Positions 13,410 to 23,044 of a stretch of 64,000 nucleotides of DNA are shown here, piece after piece. The notes beneath the pieces are model-generated. The model made no database searches. It saw only the letters and a list, made by a program, of their open reading frames with translations, and was not told the origin of the DNA. Where the stretch lies: contig NZ_CANSMR010000004.1 of assembly GCF_947648125.1 (NCBI RefSeq), positions 62,001-126,000 of the forward strand, read 5' to 3'. The translations under genes were made by a program, and so were the position numbers. Within the stretch, counting starts at the first letter, position 1. Each line of letters starts with the position of its first letter. Source of the DNA: an uncultured Bradyrhizobium sp. (GTDB lineage Bacteria; Pseudomonadota; Alphaproteobacteria; Rhizobiales; Xanthobacteraceae).

Positions 13410-15572
13410 TCAACCCGCGGCCTTGGCCTCGCGGCGGCGCGCGGTCAGGATGTACTCGGTGTAGCCATTCGGCTGGGTGCGTCCTTCAAATACGAGGTCG
13501 CAGGCTGCCTTGAAGGCGACGCCGTCGAATGCCGGCGCCATCGGCTTGTAGAGGGCATCGCCGGCGTTCTGCTTGTCGACGACGACGGCCATCCGCTTCA
13601 GCGACTCCATCACCTGATCCCTGGTGATGACGCCCTGATGCAGCCAGTTCGCCAGATGCTGGCTCGAGATGCGCAATGTGGCGCGGTCTTCCATCAGGCC
13701 GACATCGTGGATGTCGGGCACCTTGGAGCAGCCGACGCCCTGGTCGATCCAGCGCACGACATAGCCGAGGATGCCCTGGCAGTTGTTGTCGATCTCCTGC
13801 TTCACATCATCCGGCGCCCAGTTCGACTGCGACACCGGAATGGTGAGGATGTCGGAGAGTTTTGCGCGCGGCCCGCCCTTGGCGAGCGCCTGCTGGCGGG
13901 CGATCACGTTGACCTGGTGATAGTGCAGGGCGTGCAGCGTGGCCGCGGTCGGCGACGGCACCCAGGCGGTGGTGGCGCCGGCCTGCGGGTGGCCGATCTT
14001 CTGCGCCAGCATGTCGGCCATCTTGTCCGGCGCTGCCCACATGCCCTTGCCGATTTGGGCATGGCCGGGCAGGCCGTCGATCAGGCCGTTGTCGACGTTC
14101 CAGTCTTCATAGGCCTTGATCCACGGCTGTGCCTTCATGTCGTTCTTGCGGATCATCGGACCTGCTTCCATCGAGGTGTGGATCTCGTCGCCGGTGCGGT
14201 CGAGGAAGCCGGTGTTGATGAACATGATGCGCTTGGAGGCGCGCTGGATGCAGGCCTTGAGATTGACCGTGGTGCGGCGCTCCTCGTCCATGATGCCGAC
14301 CTTCAGCGTGTTCTCCGGCAGCGAGAGCATCTTCTCGACCTCGGCGAACAGGTCGCAGGTCAGCGTCACCTCGTCGGGGCCGTGCATCTTCGGCTTGACG
14401 ATATAGGCCGAGCCGGTGCGGCTGTTCCTGACCTTGGAATTGCCCTTGAGGTCGTGGATCGCGAGCAGGCCAGCGACCGCGGCGTCCAGCAGGCCCTCGG
14501 GGATCTCTTCGCCCTTGGCGTCGAGCACCGCGTCGGTGAACATGTGGTGGCCGACATTGCGCATCAGCAGCAGGCTGCGGCCGTGCAGCTTCAGCTCGCT
14601 GCCGTCGGGCTTCTTGTAGAGGCGGTCGGCATTGAGCGAACGCGTCAACGTCTTGCCGCCCTTGTCGAAATCGGCCGACAGCGTGCCGTTCATCAGGCCG
14701 AGCGTGTTGCGATAGACCAGCACCTTGTCCTCGGCGTCGACGGCGGCGACCGAGTCTTCCATGTCGAGAATGGTCGAGACCGCCGATTCCAGGATCATGT
14801 CGGCGACGCCGGCCGGATCGTCCTTGCCGATGACGTTGCTGCGATCGATCTTGACCTCGACATGCATGCCGTTGTTGACGAGCAGGATCGCGGTGGGCTG
14901 GGCGGCGTCGCCGAGATAGCCGGCGAACTGGGCGCCGTTCTTCAGCGCGGTCGAATTGCCGCTCTTCAGCTTGACCGAGAGCTGGCCCGCGATCACGCTG
15001 TAGGAGGTCACGTCGGTGTGGCTTCCGGTCGCGAGCGGCACGGCGGCGTCGAGGAACGCCTTTGCCTTCGCGATCACCTTGTCGCCGCGGGCCTTGTTGT
15101 AACCCTTGCCACTCTCGCTCGGATCATGCGGGATCGCATCGGTGCCGTAGAAGGCGTCGTACAGCGAACCCCAGCGCGCGTTGGCGGCGTTCAGCGCGTA
15201 GCGGGCGTTGGTCAGCGGCACCACGAGCTGCGGGCCACAGATCTTGCCGATTTCCTCGTCGACATTTGATGTCTCGACCTTGTGGGTCGCGGGCTCGGGC
15301 AGCAGATAGCCGATGTCCCTGAGGAACACGGTGTAGGCGTTGATGTCGAACGCCTTGCCCTTGTTGGCGCGATGCCAGTCGTCGATCTTGGCCTGCAAGG
15401 TGTCGCGGACCGCGAGCAGCTCGCGATTCTTCGGGCCGAGCTTCTGGATGATGGCGGCGAGTCCTGCCCAGAACGCGTCAGGCGCGATCCCGGTTTTCGG
15501 CGTCGCCTCGTTGGCGATGAAATCGAACAGGACAGGGGCGATCTTCAATCCATGGGCATCGACACGAGTCAT
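13410..15572 (-). CDS. glcB: Malate synthase G
   Basis: A 720-residue enzyme, the normal length of the G isoform (about 720, versus about 530 for isoform A). It condenses glyoxylate and acetyl-CoA to malate in the glyoxylate route. Recognisable blocks are [70 protein letters not shown] and the C-terminal [20 protein letters not shown] start at ATG 15572 ([13 protein letters not shown]), preceded by GAGAAAG; an in-frame ATG at 15587 is less likely. No isocitrate lyase gene is nearby. Confidence 0.96.
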   Translation of the reverse strand: MTRVDAHGLKIAPVLFDFIANEATPKTGIAPDAFWAGLAAIIQKLGPKNRELLAVRDTLQAKIDDWHRANKGKAFDINAYTVFLRDIGYLLPEPATHKVETSNVDEEIGKICGPQLVVPLTNARYALNAANARWGSLYDAFYGTDAIPHDPSESGKGYNKARGDKVIAKAKAFLDAAVPLATGSHTDVTSYSVIAGQLSVKLKSGNSTALKNGAQFAGYLGDAAQPTAILLVNNGMHVEVKIDRSNVIGKDDPAGVADMILESAVSTILDMEDSVAAVDAEDKVLVYRNTLGLMNGTLSADFDKGGKTLTRSLNADRLYKKPDGSELKLHGRSLLLMRNVGHHMFTDAVLDAKGEEIPEGLLDAAVAGLLAIHDLKGNSKVRNSRTGSAYIVKPKMHGPDEVTLTCDLFAEVEKMLSLPENTLKVGIMDEERRTTVNLKACIQRASKRIMFINTGFLDRTGDEIHTSMEAGPMIRKNDMKAQPWIKAYEDWNVDNGLIDGLPGHAQIGKGMWAAPDKMADMLAQKIGHPQAGATTAWVPSPTAATLHALHYHQVNVIARQQALAKGGPRAKLSDILTIPVSQSNWAPDDVKQEIDNNCQGILGYVVRWIDQGVGCSKVPDIHDVGLMEDRATLRISSQHLANWLHQGVITRDQVMESLKRMAVVVDKQNAGDALYKPMAPAFDGVAFKAACDLVFEGRTQPNGYTEYILTARRREAKAAG

Positions 15573-15730
15573 GATGGGCTTTCTCAAAGAAATGGGGCGT
15601 TTAGGGGCTGCTTTCGAAAGAAATCAGCAAAAAACGCGCCAAAGGGCGGCGTTCACGGCTCTTTTAGCCTTAAAGCCACGGTTCTGAGAAGGCCCCCTTT
15701 CCCCCGGCGCTGCACCGGCAGAGCGCGCGG

Positions 15731-16978
15731 TCAGGGCGCCCTGGTTCGCACCTTGGTGGCGATCAGCAATGCGGCGAGCAACAAGGGAATTGCGCCTGCC
15801 ACGAACACGGCCGCCGCGCCCATCAAATCAAGCACCAGCCCGCCGCCGGCCGCGCCCATGGTGATGCCGAGGAAGATCGAGGCCACCGTGAGGCCAGTGC
15901 CGCTTTCGGTCTCATCGGGCACCATGCGGGTGATCCAGGTCGTCGTCGCAACCGGTACGTCGCTGAAGGCAAAGCCCCAGAGTGCGACCAGCGCCAGCGC
16001 CGGAATGACGTCCTTGCCATAGACCGAGAGCAACAGACCGAGCACGCTGATCGCGAGCGGCGTCGCGATCAGCGTGAGCTTGAGATTGCGCTCGGCCATC
16101 AGCCCGCTCGCGAAGGAGCCGATATAGTTGGCAACGCCGAAAGCAAGCAGCGTTGCCGCGACGCCGGCAGCGCCAAGCCCGGTCACGCTTTCAAGGAAGG
16201 GACGGATGTAGCCGAAATAGCCGAAATGTCCGGTGAATACCAAGGTTGCCGCGAAGATGCCGGCACCGATCCCCGGCCGTGTCAGGATGTCGATCAGGGT
16301 GCCGAGCCCGGCTTCTCCCTTCGGGACCAAACGCGGCAGAGCGAGTGCCTGGACGACGAACACCGCCGCGCCCAGTGCCGTCGCGAGCAGGAACACGGAG
16401 CGCCAGCTCGCGACCTCACCCAGATAGCTGCCGAGCGGAACGGCAATGATCATCGCGGCGGGAATGCCGCTCATCACGATCGACAAGGCACGTGCAACCA
16501 GTGACGGCGGCACCAGCCTGATCGTCGTGGCTGCCGCCATCGCCCAAAAGCCGCCAATGGCGAGGCCGAGCACGATCCGCGCGGCGAGGAGGAACGTGAT
16601 GTCCGGCGCCAGCGCCACCAGCAGATTGGAGATGACCAGGAGAATCGAGAAACTGAGCAGCACCGGCTTTCGATTGAAGCTGCGGGTCAGTCTCGGCGTG
16701 AACAATGCGCCGACCAGGCCGGCCAGCGAGGTCGCCGTCACCGCCTGACCGGCGAGGCCCGGACTTACACCGAGGTCCTTCGCCATCGGCGTCAACAGGC
16801 CCGACGGCAGGAATTCCGCGGTCAGAAGTGCGGTCACGCCCAGCATCATTGCGACGACGGCGCCCCAGGCGGGCTCTTCCGATGAGACCGGCTTGTCACC
16901 AGCCTTGAGTGCGACTTCGCCGGGCATCAGCGCAACGACATCGGCGTGCGCCAGAGCGGGGTCCACTTCTTGATCCAT
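15731..16978 (-). CDS. MFS exporter, NepI/arabinose-efflux-like
   Basis: A 415-residue, 12-helix MFS protein from ATG 16978 (MDQEVDPALAHADVV). After a 40-residue cytoplasmic N-terminus the first helix begins at VVAMMLGVTALLTAEFLPSG, which with LTPMAKDLGVSPGLAGQAV is typical of DHA1-type exporters such as NepI and sugar efflux pumps. It is divergent from an AraC-type regulator with an 80-nt spacer, so it is probably the regulator's target. The substrate is unknown. The longer reading frame upstream of 16978 overlaps the regulator and was not used. Confidence 0.87.
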   Translation of the reverse strand: MDQEVDPALAHADVVALMPGEVALKAGDKPVSSEEPAWGAVVAMMLGVTALLTAEFLPSGLLTPMAKDLGVSPGLAGQAVTATSLAGLVGALFTPRLTRSFNRKPVLLSFSILLVISNLLVALAPDITFLLAARIVLGLAIGGFWAMAAATTIRLVPPSLVARALSIVMSGIPAAMIIAVPLGSYLGEVASWRSVFLLATALGAAVFVVQALALPRLVPKGEAGLGTLIDILTRPGIGAGIFAATLVFTGHFGYFGYIRPFLESVTGLGAAGVAATLLAFGVANYIGSFASGLMAERNLKLTLIATPLAISVLGLLLSVYGKDVIPALALVALWGFAFSDVPVATTTWITRMVPDETESGTGLTVASIFLGITMGAAGGGLVLDLMGAAAVFVAGAIPLLLAALLIATKVRTRAP

Positions 16979-17058
16979 TGCCCGAAACTTCCATCTTATG
17001 TTGCAGCGCCGCAGACATAGGCTGGAGGTTTTGGACAATCTATGCCATAAACACTCCA

Positions 17059-18060
17059 ATGTTTGATCGTTCGTCCAAATCGCCCGCCGCCTATACGACC
17101 GACGCCGCCGTCGATCTGGTGAGCGAATTGTTGCTCGGGATGCGGCTCGAGGGCGTTCACTACCGTCGGGTCCAGACGCGGGCTCCGTTCGGTTTTCGCT
17201 TCGAGACGCCGTACGGACGCGCGCAATTCCACTTCGTCGCGCATGGCACGGCGCTGCTGCGCTACGCCGATGCGGCGCTGCTTCCCCTCGGGTGCGGTGA
17301 CGCAATCTTCCTGCCGCGCGGCGGCGCGCATGATCTCGTCTCGGCCGCGGACGAGCCGAGCTGTGACGTCGAGCGTTTCGAGACCGAGACGCTGTGCGGC
17401 AATGTCGATGTGACGTCGGCCTGCCCTGAGGGATGCCCGCAGGACGAGTCGGTCCTGGTCTTCAGCGCTTGCATGAATTTCGATCTTGGCGGCATGCGCC
17501 CGCTCATCGCCCTGATGCCCGAGGTGATGCGGGCCGACACGTTGCTTGTGCGCCAGCCGGAGATCGAACCCATGCTGAAGGCGATGGAGCGAGAGACCTG
17601 CACGCCGCGGGCCGGTTCCGTCGGCGTGATGGCGCGGCTCGCCGATGTTCTCGCCGCGTCGATCGTGCGCGGCTGGGTCGAATGCGGCGGCGACAACGCC
17701 ATGGGCTGGTTCGAGGCGTTGCGTGATCCGCGTCTCGGCCGCGCGATCGGAGCGCTGCATCGCGCTCCCGGCCGCAACTGGACTGTTGCTGAACTGGCGG
17801 CGGAGGCGGGTTGCTCGCGCTCGCTGTTCGCCGAGCGCTTCCAGTCGATGACCGGGCAATCGCCGCTGCGTTATCTTGCCGAGCTGCGCATGCGCCTCGC
17901 GACACAGTGGATCGAACATGAACGCCAGCCGATCGATGTGATCGCGCAACGGCTGGGCTATGCGTCACAGGCGGCCTTCAGCCGCGCGTTCAAGCGTGTC
18001 ACCGGGCAATCGCCGGGGATGGTGCGGCACGGGGGCGGAAGCCGCCGCGCGGCGGAGTAG
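17059..18060 (+). CDS. AraC-family regulator with cupin sensor domain
   Basis: A 333-residue regulator from ATG 17059. The N-terminal two thirds (about 15-210) match the AraC-associated cupin-6 domain, with YRRVQTRAPFGFRFE and LPRGGAHDL. The C-terminal 100 residues hold two helix-turn-helix units: WTVAELAAEAGCSRSLFAER and IDVIAQRLGYASQAAFSRAF. It probably senses a small molecule and controls the divergent MFS exporter. The 80-nt spacer (16979-17058) must hold both promoters. Confidence 0.9.
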   Translation: MFDRSSKSPAAYTTDAAVDLVSELLLGMRLEGVHYRRVQTRAPFGFRFETPYGRAQFHFVAHGTALLRYADAALLPLGCGDAIFLPRGGAHDLVSAADEPSCDVERFETETLCGNVDVTSACPEGCPQDESVLVFSACMNFDLGGMRPLIALMPEVMRADTLLVRQPEIEPMLKAMERETCTPRAGSVGVMARLADVLAASIVRGWVECGGDNAMGWFEALRDPRLGRAIGALHRAPGRNWTVAELAAEAGCSRSLFAERFQSMTGQSPLRYLAELRMRLATQWIEHERQPIDVIAQRLGYASQAAFSRAFKRVTGQSPGMVRHGGGSRRAAE

Positions 18061-18128
18061 GTGTCGGGCGAAGGGCTCTAGAAGTCGGCGTCAATCGTGA
18101 GACCGGACCCGCGCTGTCTCACACCGCC

Positions 18129-18231
18129 GTCATGCCCCGCCTTGAGCGGGGCATCCAGTACGCCGCGGCTTCTCGATTCAAGCGCCGGCGTCTCTGGAAT
18201 ACTGGATCGCCCGGTCGAGCCGGGCGATGAC
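18129..18231. repeat. Palindromic repeat family A, copy 3
   Basis: The core CGCGGCTTCTCGATTCAAGC and GGAATACTGGATCGCCCGG agree with copy 4 at 46225, but the left hairpin is GCCCCGC-CTTGA-GCGGGGC, different from every other copy and still fully paired. Confidence 0.85.
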
Positions 18232-18265
18232 AGCGGAGTTAGACGGCGACGGATGACAATGCAGG

Positions 18266-20197
18266 CTAGATATTCGCCGCGAGGTCGGTCAGCTCGTCGA
18301 ACAGGATGCCGGTGCTGGCCAGCATCCGCTCGATCTCGTCGGTGGCATCGCTGACCGAGCGGTTCGAGGTGTCGATGGTCAGTTCGTTGCCGGTCGGCGG
18401 CTGGTAGTCATTGGTGATGCCGGTAAAGGAGGGTAATCCGCCGGAGCGCGCCTTGGCGTAGTGGCCCTTGGGGTCGCGGGTCTCGCAGACCTCGGCAGGC
18501 GTCGCGACATAGATTTCGCGGAACGCGCTGTCGGCGATGCGGCGGGCGGCCGCGCGGTCGGCGGTCGACGGCGAGACCGCGGCGACGATGGCGATATGGC
18601 CGTTGCGCGCCAGATGGGTCGCGACCTCGGCAAGGCGGCGGATGTTCTCGGATCGATCCTGCGGCGAGAAGCCGAGGTCGCTGTTCAGCCCGGCGCGGAA
18701 GGTGTCGCCATCGAGCAGGATCGGCGAGCCGCCATTGCCGAACAGGCGCCGCTCCAGCGCCCGCGCCAAGGTCGACTTGCCCGAACCGGGCAGGCCGGTC
18801 AGCCAGATCACCGCGCCATTGTGATGATAGCGCGCCGAGCGCTCGTCCGGCCGCAGCGCGGATTCCACCGGCACGATGTCGATCGGCACCGCAGGCCGGC
18901 CGGCATCGACCGACAGCACGAGGCCGCCGCCGGCGATGCGCCCGTTGACCTCGATCACGAGGCGGCCGGTGCGCGGATTCTCGGTGTAGGGATCGGTCGC
19001 AACCGGCTGCGCCAGCGAGATGTCGATCTCGCCGACATGGTTGCGCGCGATCGCGGTGTTCTCTTCGTTGGACAGCGCGCCGGGATCGATCGCCTTTTCG
19101 ATCGCGACCACGGTGGCGCGGCTTTCCCTGGTGCCGAGCCGGATCAGGATCTGCTCGCCCTTGGTCAGCGGCTTGTCGTGCAGCCAGAAGATCCGGGCGC
19201 GGATGCGGCGGGTATCGCGCGGGCTCTGCCCGCTATGTCCGATGATGTCGCCGCGCTCGAGGAACAGCTCGCGGTCGAGGGTGATGCCGACCGAGCGCCC
19301 GGCGCCCTGCGGGCCGTGCACCGGTGTCACCGGCCAGCTCTCGACCGTCTTGATCTTCGCGATCTTGCCCGCGGGCATGATGACGATCTCGTCGCCAGCC
19401 TTCAGGCTGCCGGACTCGATACGGCCCGCAACGATGCGGCGGTCGTCGAACTTGTAGATCGCCTGCACCGGCAGCCGCAGCGGCAGCTCCGCCAGCTGTG
19501 GTGCCGGCTCGAGCGCATCGAGCGCCTCGACCACGGTCGGTCCCTCGTACCATCCGATCCGCGGCGTGTGTTCGGCAACGCCGTCGCCGTCGCGCGCGGA
19601 GATCGGGACCACGGCGGTCGGCGTCACGCCGAGACCGATCAGATGCGCCGAAATTTCGTCGCTGATCTCCTTGAAGCGATCGGCACTGAAATCGACCCGG
19701 TCCATCTTGTTGACGACGACCGCGACCTGCTTCACGCCGAGCAGATGCAGGAGATAGCCGTGCCGCCGCGTCTGCGAGCGGACGCCTTCGAGCGCGTCGA
19801 TGATCAACACCGCGCCGTCGGCCTGCGAGGCGCCGGTGATCATATTGCGCAAAAACTCTGCGTGGCCGGGCGCGTCGATCAGCACGACGTCGCGCGAGCG
19901 GGTGCGGAAGCGGATCTGGGTGGTGTCGATGGTGATGCCCTGGTCGCGCTCGGTCTGCAGCGCGTCGAGCAGGAACGACCATTCGAACGGCATGCCGCGC
20001 CGCGCGCTGACCGCCTTCAGCATCTCCAGCTTGCCGTCCGGCAGGCTGCCGGTCTCATGCAGCAGGCGGCCCACCAGGGTGGACTTGCCGTGGTCGACAT
20101 GGCCGACGATGACGATGCGCACCTGGGGACGCGTGGTGCCGTTGGGGGTCGCCGAGATCGAGGCGGTGGGAAGGATCATGTTCATCAGAGCACTCAC
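18266..20197 (-). CDS. cysNC: Sulfate adenylyltransferase subunit 1 / APS kinase fusion (CysNC)
   Basis: A 643-residue fusion. Residues 25-440 are the CysN GTPase, with the P-loop GHVDHGKST, the [12 protein letters not shown] motif and NKMD. Residues 455-640 are the CysC APS kinase, with a P-loop [21 protein letters not shown] and FREIYVATP. CysN GTP hydrolysis drives APS formation by CysD; the kinase domain then makes PAPS. The start is a GTG at 20197, 12 nt after the cysD stop; ATG 20185 is the alternative. It is the second gene of the cysD-cysNC operon. Confidence 0.96.
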   Translation of the reverse strand: MSALMNMILPTASISATPNGTTRPQVRIVIVGHVDHGKSTLVGRLLHETGSLPDGKLEMLKAVSARRGMPFEWSFLLDALQTERDQGITIDTTQIRFRTRSRDVVLIDAPGHAEFLRNMITGASQADGAVLIIDALEGVRSQTRRHGYLLHLLGVKQVAVVVNKMDRVDFSADRFKEISDEISAHLIGLGVTPTAVVPISARDGDGVAEHTPRIGWYEGPTVVEALDALEPAPQLAELPLRLPVQAIYKFDDRRIVAGRIESGSLKAGDEIVIMPAGKIAKIKTVESWPVTPVHGPQGAGRSVGITLDRELFLERGDIIGHSGQSPRDTRRIRARIFWLHDKPLTKGEQILIRLGTRESRATVVAIEKAIDPGALSNEENTAIARNHVGEIDISLAQPVATDPYTENPRTGRLVIEVNGRIAGGGLVLSVDAGRPAVPIDIVPVESALRPDERSARYHHNGAVIWLTGLPGSGKSTLARALERRLFGNGGSPILLDGDTFRAGLNSDLGFSPQDRSENIRRLAEVATHLARNGHIAIVAAVSPSTADRAAARRIADSAFREIYVATPAEVCETRDPKGHYAKARSGGLPSFTGITNDYQPPTGNELTIDTSNRSVSDATDEIERMLASTGILFDELTDLAANI

Positions 20198-20209
20198 GCC
20201 AAACTGGGA

Positions 20210-21109
20210 TCAGAGATAGCCGGCGACACGCAGTCGCTCGAACGCATCCTCGGTTTCGTGATCGAGTGCGCGGCCGGCGCGCTCCGGGATCTTGGTGTTC
20301 TCGAGCTCATCCAGGATTTCATCGATGCTGGATGCGGTCGAAGCCACCGGGTTGGTGATGTCCTGATCCCCCAGCGAGCGATAGCGCTTGCCGTCCTTGG
20401 CGAGATAGAGCGGGATGATCGGAATTCCTTCGCGCTTGGTGTAGGCCCAGATGTCGGCTTCGGTCCAATGCAGGATCGGATGGATGCGCAGGTGCGCGCC
20501 TTGCGGCGGCGAGGCGTTGAAGTGATCCCAGAATTCCGGCGGCTGGTCGCGGACGTCCCATTCGCCTTCGAGGCCGCGCGGCGAGAACACGCGCTCCTTG
20601 GCGCGCGTTGCTTCCTCGTCGCGGCGGATGCCGGCGATCAGTCCGTCAAAGCCGTATTTGTTGAGCGCGAGCTTCAACCCCTCGGTCTTGCGCGCGGCGG
20701 AACGCGCGGCCGGCGGCAGTGTCGGGTCGACGCTGTCGATCGGCGGGCAGGGGTCGACGCGCAGGTCGAGATCCCATTCCTTCCCGAAGCGATCGCGGAA
20801 CGCATACATCTCCGGAAACTTCTTGCCGGTGTCGACATGCAGCGCCGGGAACGGGACGCGGCCGAAGAACGCCTTGCGCGCCAGCCAGATCATCACGTTG
20901 GAGTCTTTGCCGAGCGACCACAGCAGCGCGAGCTTCTTCAGCCGGGCGAACGCCTCGCGCAAAATGTAGATGCTCTGGGCCTCCAGCTCATCGAGATGAT
21001 CCATGGACGGGGGAGCCTGATTGGCAGGAATCCCCGGCACGGAAGATGCATTGCGAAGGGCTGCGGACCGTGTTCCGGCAGCGGCGGATTCGTTGTCGAG
21101 AAGATGCAT
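20210..21109 (-). CDS. cysD: Sulfate adenylyltransferase subunit 2 (CysD)
   Basis: A 299-residue PAPS-reductase-fold enzyme that joins sulfate and ATP to APS. It has the PP-loop-like LLWSLGKDSNVMIWLARKAF, HVDTGKKFPEMY, GIRRDEEATRAKERVFSPR and PLYLAKDGKRYRSLGDQDI, all standard for CysD. From ATG 21109 there is a 35-residue extension before the usual family start (MDHLDELEAQSIYILREAFA at 21003). The operon is divergent from cysG with an AT-rich spacer between. Confidence 0.95.
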   Translation of the reverse strand: MHLLDNESAAAGTRSAALRNASSVPGIPANQAPPSMDHLDELEAQSIYILREAFARLKKLALLWSLGKDSNVMIWLARKAFFGRVPFPALHVDTGKKFPEMYAFRDRFGKEWDLDLRVDPCPPIDSVDPTLPPAARSAARKTEGLKLALNKYGFDGLIAGIRRDEEATRAKERVFSPRGLEGEWDVRDQPPEFWDHFNASPPQGAHLRIHPILHWTEADIWAYTKREGIPIIPLYLAKDGKRYRSLGDQDITNPVASTASSIDEILDELENTKIPERAGRALDHETEDAFERLRVAGYL

Positions 21110-21158
21110 CTCTTGGCCTTGGCCTGTGGAGTTGAAAATTCTAAAGTTGCGCTGCAAT

Positions 21159-21179
21159 AGAGAAGAAATAATTTTCTCT
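21159..21179. promoter_or_regulatory. Inverted repeat in the cysD/cysG divergent spacer
   Basis: AGAGAA at 21159-21164 and TTCTCT at 21174-21179 form a dyad with a 9-nt AT-rich centre. The surrounding 21110-21251 spacer is unusually AT-rich and also holds the related GAAAATAATTTC at 21207-21218. A CysB-like LysR regulator could bind here. No such regulator is encoded in the window. Confidence 0.45.
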
Positions 21180-21251
21180 TTGCTGGGCTTGATCGAGAGA
21201 TAAATAGAAAATAATTTCAGTCAACCCCCAAATTGGGGAAGCGAGTGTCTG

Positions 21252-22703
21252 ATGCGATATCTGCCGGTGTTTCTGGATCTGCAAAGCGGCAAGGTGCTGC
21301 TCGTTGGAGCGGGCGATCTCGTGCGCGCCAAGTTGCGGCTGCTCGCAGCTGCCGGCGCCGCGGTTCGCTGGTACGCGACCGACGGCAATCATGAGCTTGC
21401 CGGCCTCGCGGCGGAGGACGCTGCGCGCATCGAGCGCGCCGAGGGCGATCCGCTCGCAGCCGATCTCTCCGATGTCATCGCCGTGTTCTGCGCCGGTGCA
21501 GGTGACATTGGTGTCGCGATGTCGGTGCGCGCCAAGGCGATTGGCCTGCCGGTCAACGTGATGGACGACCTCGTGCATTCCACCTTCATCATGCCTGCGA
21601 TCGTCGATCGCGGCGATGTCGTGGTCGCAGTTGGAACCGGCGGCACGTCGCCGGTCGTGGCGCGTCGCATCCGCGAGAAGATCGAGGCGGTGCTGCCGGC
21701 GCGGATCGGCGATCTCGCCGGCTTCATTGGCCGCTTCCGCAAACCGATGCATGCGCGGATCGAAGAATTTCCGCTGCGCCGCCGCTTCTGGGAGCGCATC
21801 GTCGACGGTCCGATCGGCGCGCTTGTGCTGGCCGGCCGCAAGGACGAGGCCGAGCAGGCGCTGAACGCGATCGGCGATCCCGCCGCATTCGCCGGCGCTG
21901 ATACCGAAGGCAAGGCTGTCGGTCATGTGACGCTGGTCGGCGCCGGTCCCGGCGATCCGGATCTGCTCACCGTGAAGGCGCTGCGCGCACTGCAGGATGC
22001 CGACGTCGTGTTCTATGACGAATTGGTGTCACCAGAAATTCTCGACCGTATCCGGCGCGATGCCGCGCGGATTCCGGTCGGCCGTCGCATCGGCAAGCCC
22101 GGTATCGGCCAAGACGCCATCAACCGCCTGATGATCGAGGCGGCGCAGTCGGGCCAGCGCGCGGTGCGGCTGAAGGGCGGCGATCCCTTTGTGTTCGGCC
22201 GCGGCGGCGAGGAAATCGAGACGCTGCGCGACGCCGGCGTCGCCTACTCCATCATCCCCGGCATCTCCGCCGGTCTCGGCGCGGCGGCGCAATTCGAGGT
22301 GCCGCTGACCTTCCGGCACGAGGCGCTGCGCATCACCTTCCTCACCGCGCACAAGGCGCGCGATGCCGAGGTCGTCGACTGGTCGGTGCTCACCGACACC
22401 AAGATGACCGTCGTCGTCTACATGGGCATGACCGCGGCGCCCGCGATCCGCGAAGGCCTGCTCGCCGCGGGCCGCTCGCCGGAGACGCCGGTCGGCGTGT
22501 TCGCGCGCGTGACGCGGCCCGACGCCAAGGCTGCGGTCGGCACGCTGGCGCGGCTGCCCGAGCTGGTCAAACAAGTCGATGGCGGTCCTGCTGTCCTCAT
22601 CATCGGCGACGTGGTCGCGCATTCCGCGCCGTGGAGCCGATCCAACGTCACCCAACTGTTCTCCAACCAGATGTTCTCCGAACTGCTGAAAGCTGCCGAA
22701 TGA
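21252..22703 (+). CDS. cysG: Siroheme synthase CysG
   Basis: A 483-residue multifunctional enzyme. The N-terminal Rossmann part (about 1-210; LLVGAGDLVRAKLRLLAAAG, VGTGGTSPVVARRIREKIE) is the precorrin-2 dehydrogenase/ferrochelatase. The C-terminal part (about 222-470; VTLVGAGPGDPDLLTVKALR, VRLKGGDPFVFGRGGEE, TFLTAHK) is uroporphyrinogen-III methyltransferase. It makes siroheme for the sulfite reductase encoded 340 nt downstream. It leads the cysG-DUF2849-cysI-DUF934-cysH operon, and its stop overlaps the next start (ATGA). Confidence 0.95.
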   Translation: MRYLPVFLDLQSGKVLLVGAGDLVRAKLRLLAAAGAAVRWYATDGNHELAGLAAEDAARIERAEGDPLAADLSDVIAVFCAGAGDIGVAMSVRAKAIGLPVNVMDDLVHSTFIMPAIVDRGDVVVAVGTGGTSPVVARRIREKIEAVLPARIGDLAGFIGRFRKPMHARIEEFPLRRRFWERIVDGPIGALVLAGRKDEAEQALNAIGDPAAFAGADTEGKAVGHVTLVGAGPGDPDLLTVKALRALQDADVVFYDELVSPEILDRIRRDAARIPVGRRIGKPGIGQDAINRLMIEAAQSGQRAVRLKGGDPFVFGRGGEEIETLRDAGVAYSIIPGISAGLGAAAQFEVPLTFRHEALRITFLTAHKARDAEVVDWSVLTDTKMTVVVYMGMTAAPAIREGLLAAGRSPETPVGVFARVTRPDAKAAVGTLARLPELVKQVDGGPAVLIIGDVVAHSAPWSRSNVTQLFSNQMFSELLKAAE

Positions 22704-23017
22704 CCTCTCCGCTCGAACAGAAGAAAATCAGGATCACCGGCCCCTCGGTGGTGACAGCCAACCGCACCTGGGATGGCGCCGTCGTGTACCGGACTGCCAA
22801 ACAGGGCTGGTCCACCGAACTTTCCGATTCCGCCGTCGTCAGCACCTCCGACGACGCCCGCGCGCTGCTGGCTGAAGCCACCGCCGACGATGTCGGCGCG
22901 GTCGGCCCCTATATCGCGCCGGTCGAACTCAAGGATGGCGGCAAGGTCAAGCCGGGCAATCTCCGCGAACATATCCGCGCCAAGGGCGTCACCATCGATC
23001 TCCAGGTCCCCGCGTAA
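22700..23017 (+). CDS. DUF2849 protein in the cys operon
   Basis: A 105-residue cytoplasmic protein (MTSPLEQKKIRITGPSVVTA at the start, RTWDGAVVYRTAKQGWST in the middle). It matches DUF2849, which I know as a small protein set between cysG and cysI in alphaproteobacteria. Its ATG overlaps the cysG stop, and the sulfite reductase gene starts 27 nt after it, so it is translated as part of the sulfite-reduction unit. No catalytic motif or metal site is visible. A helper role for siroheme transfer or sulfite reductase is inference from position only. Confidence 0.85.
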   Translation: MTSPLEQKKIRITGPSVVTANRTWDGAVVYRTAKQGWSTELSDSAVVSTSDDARALLAEATADDVGAVGPYIAPVELKDGGKVKPGNLREHIRAKGVTIDLQVPA

Positions 23018-23044
23018 GGCGCTCCGGCGTAAGGCTTATCGAAC

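Noticed and set aside
13215-15269. 684-codon plus-strand open frame opposite malate synthase
   Set aside because: It is antisense to a complete, well-conserved glcB gene; codon bias of high-GC genes produces such shadows and the translation is Asp/Val/Leu/His-rich nonsense.
18461-21160. 899-codon plus-strand open frame opposite cysNC-cysD
   Set aside because: Antisense shadow of two intact enzymes, with no family match and no ribosome site.
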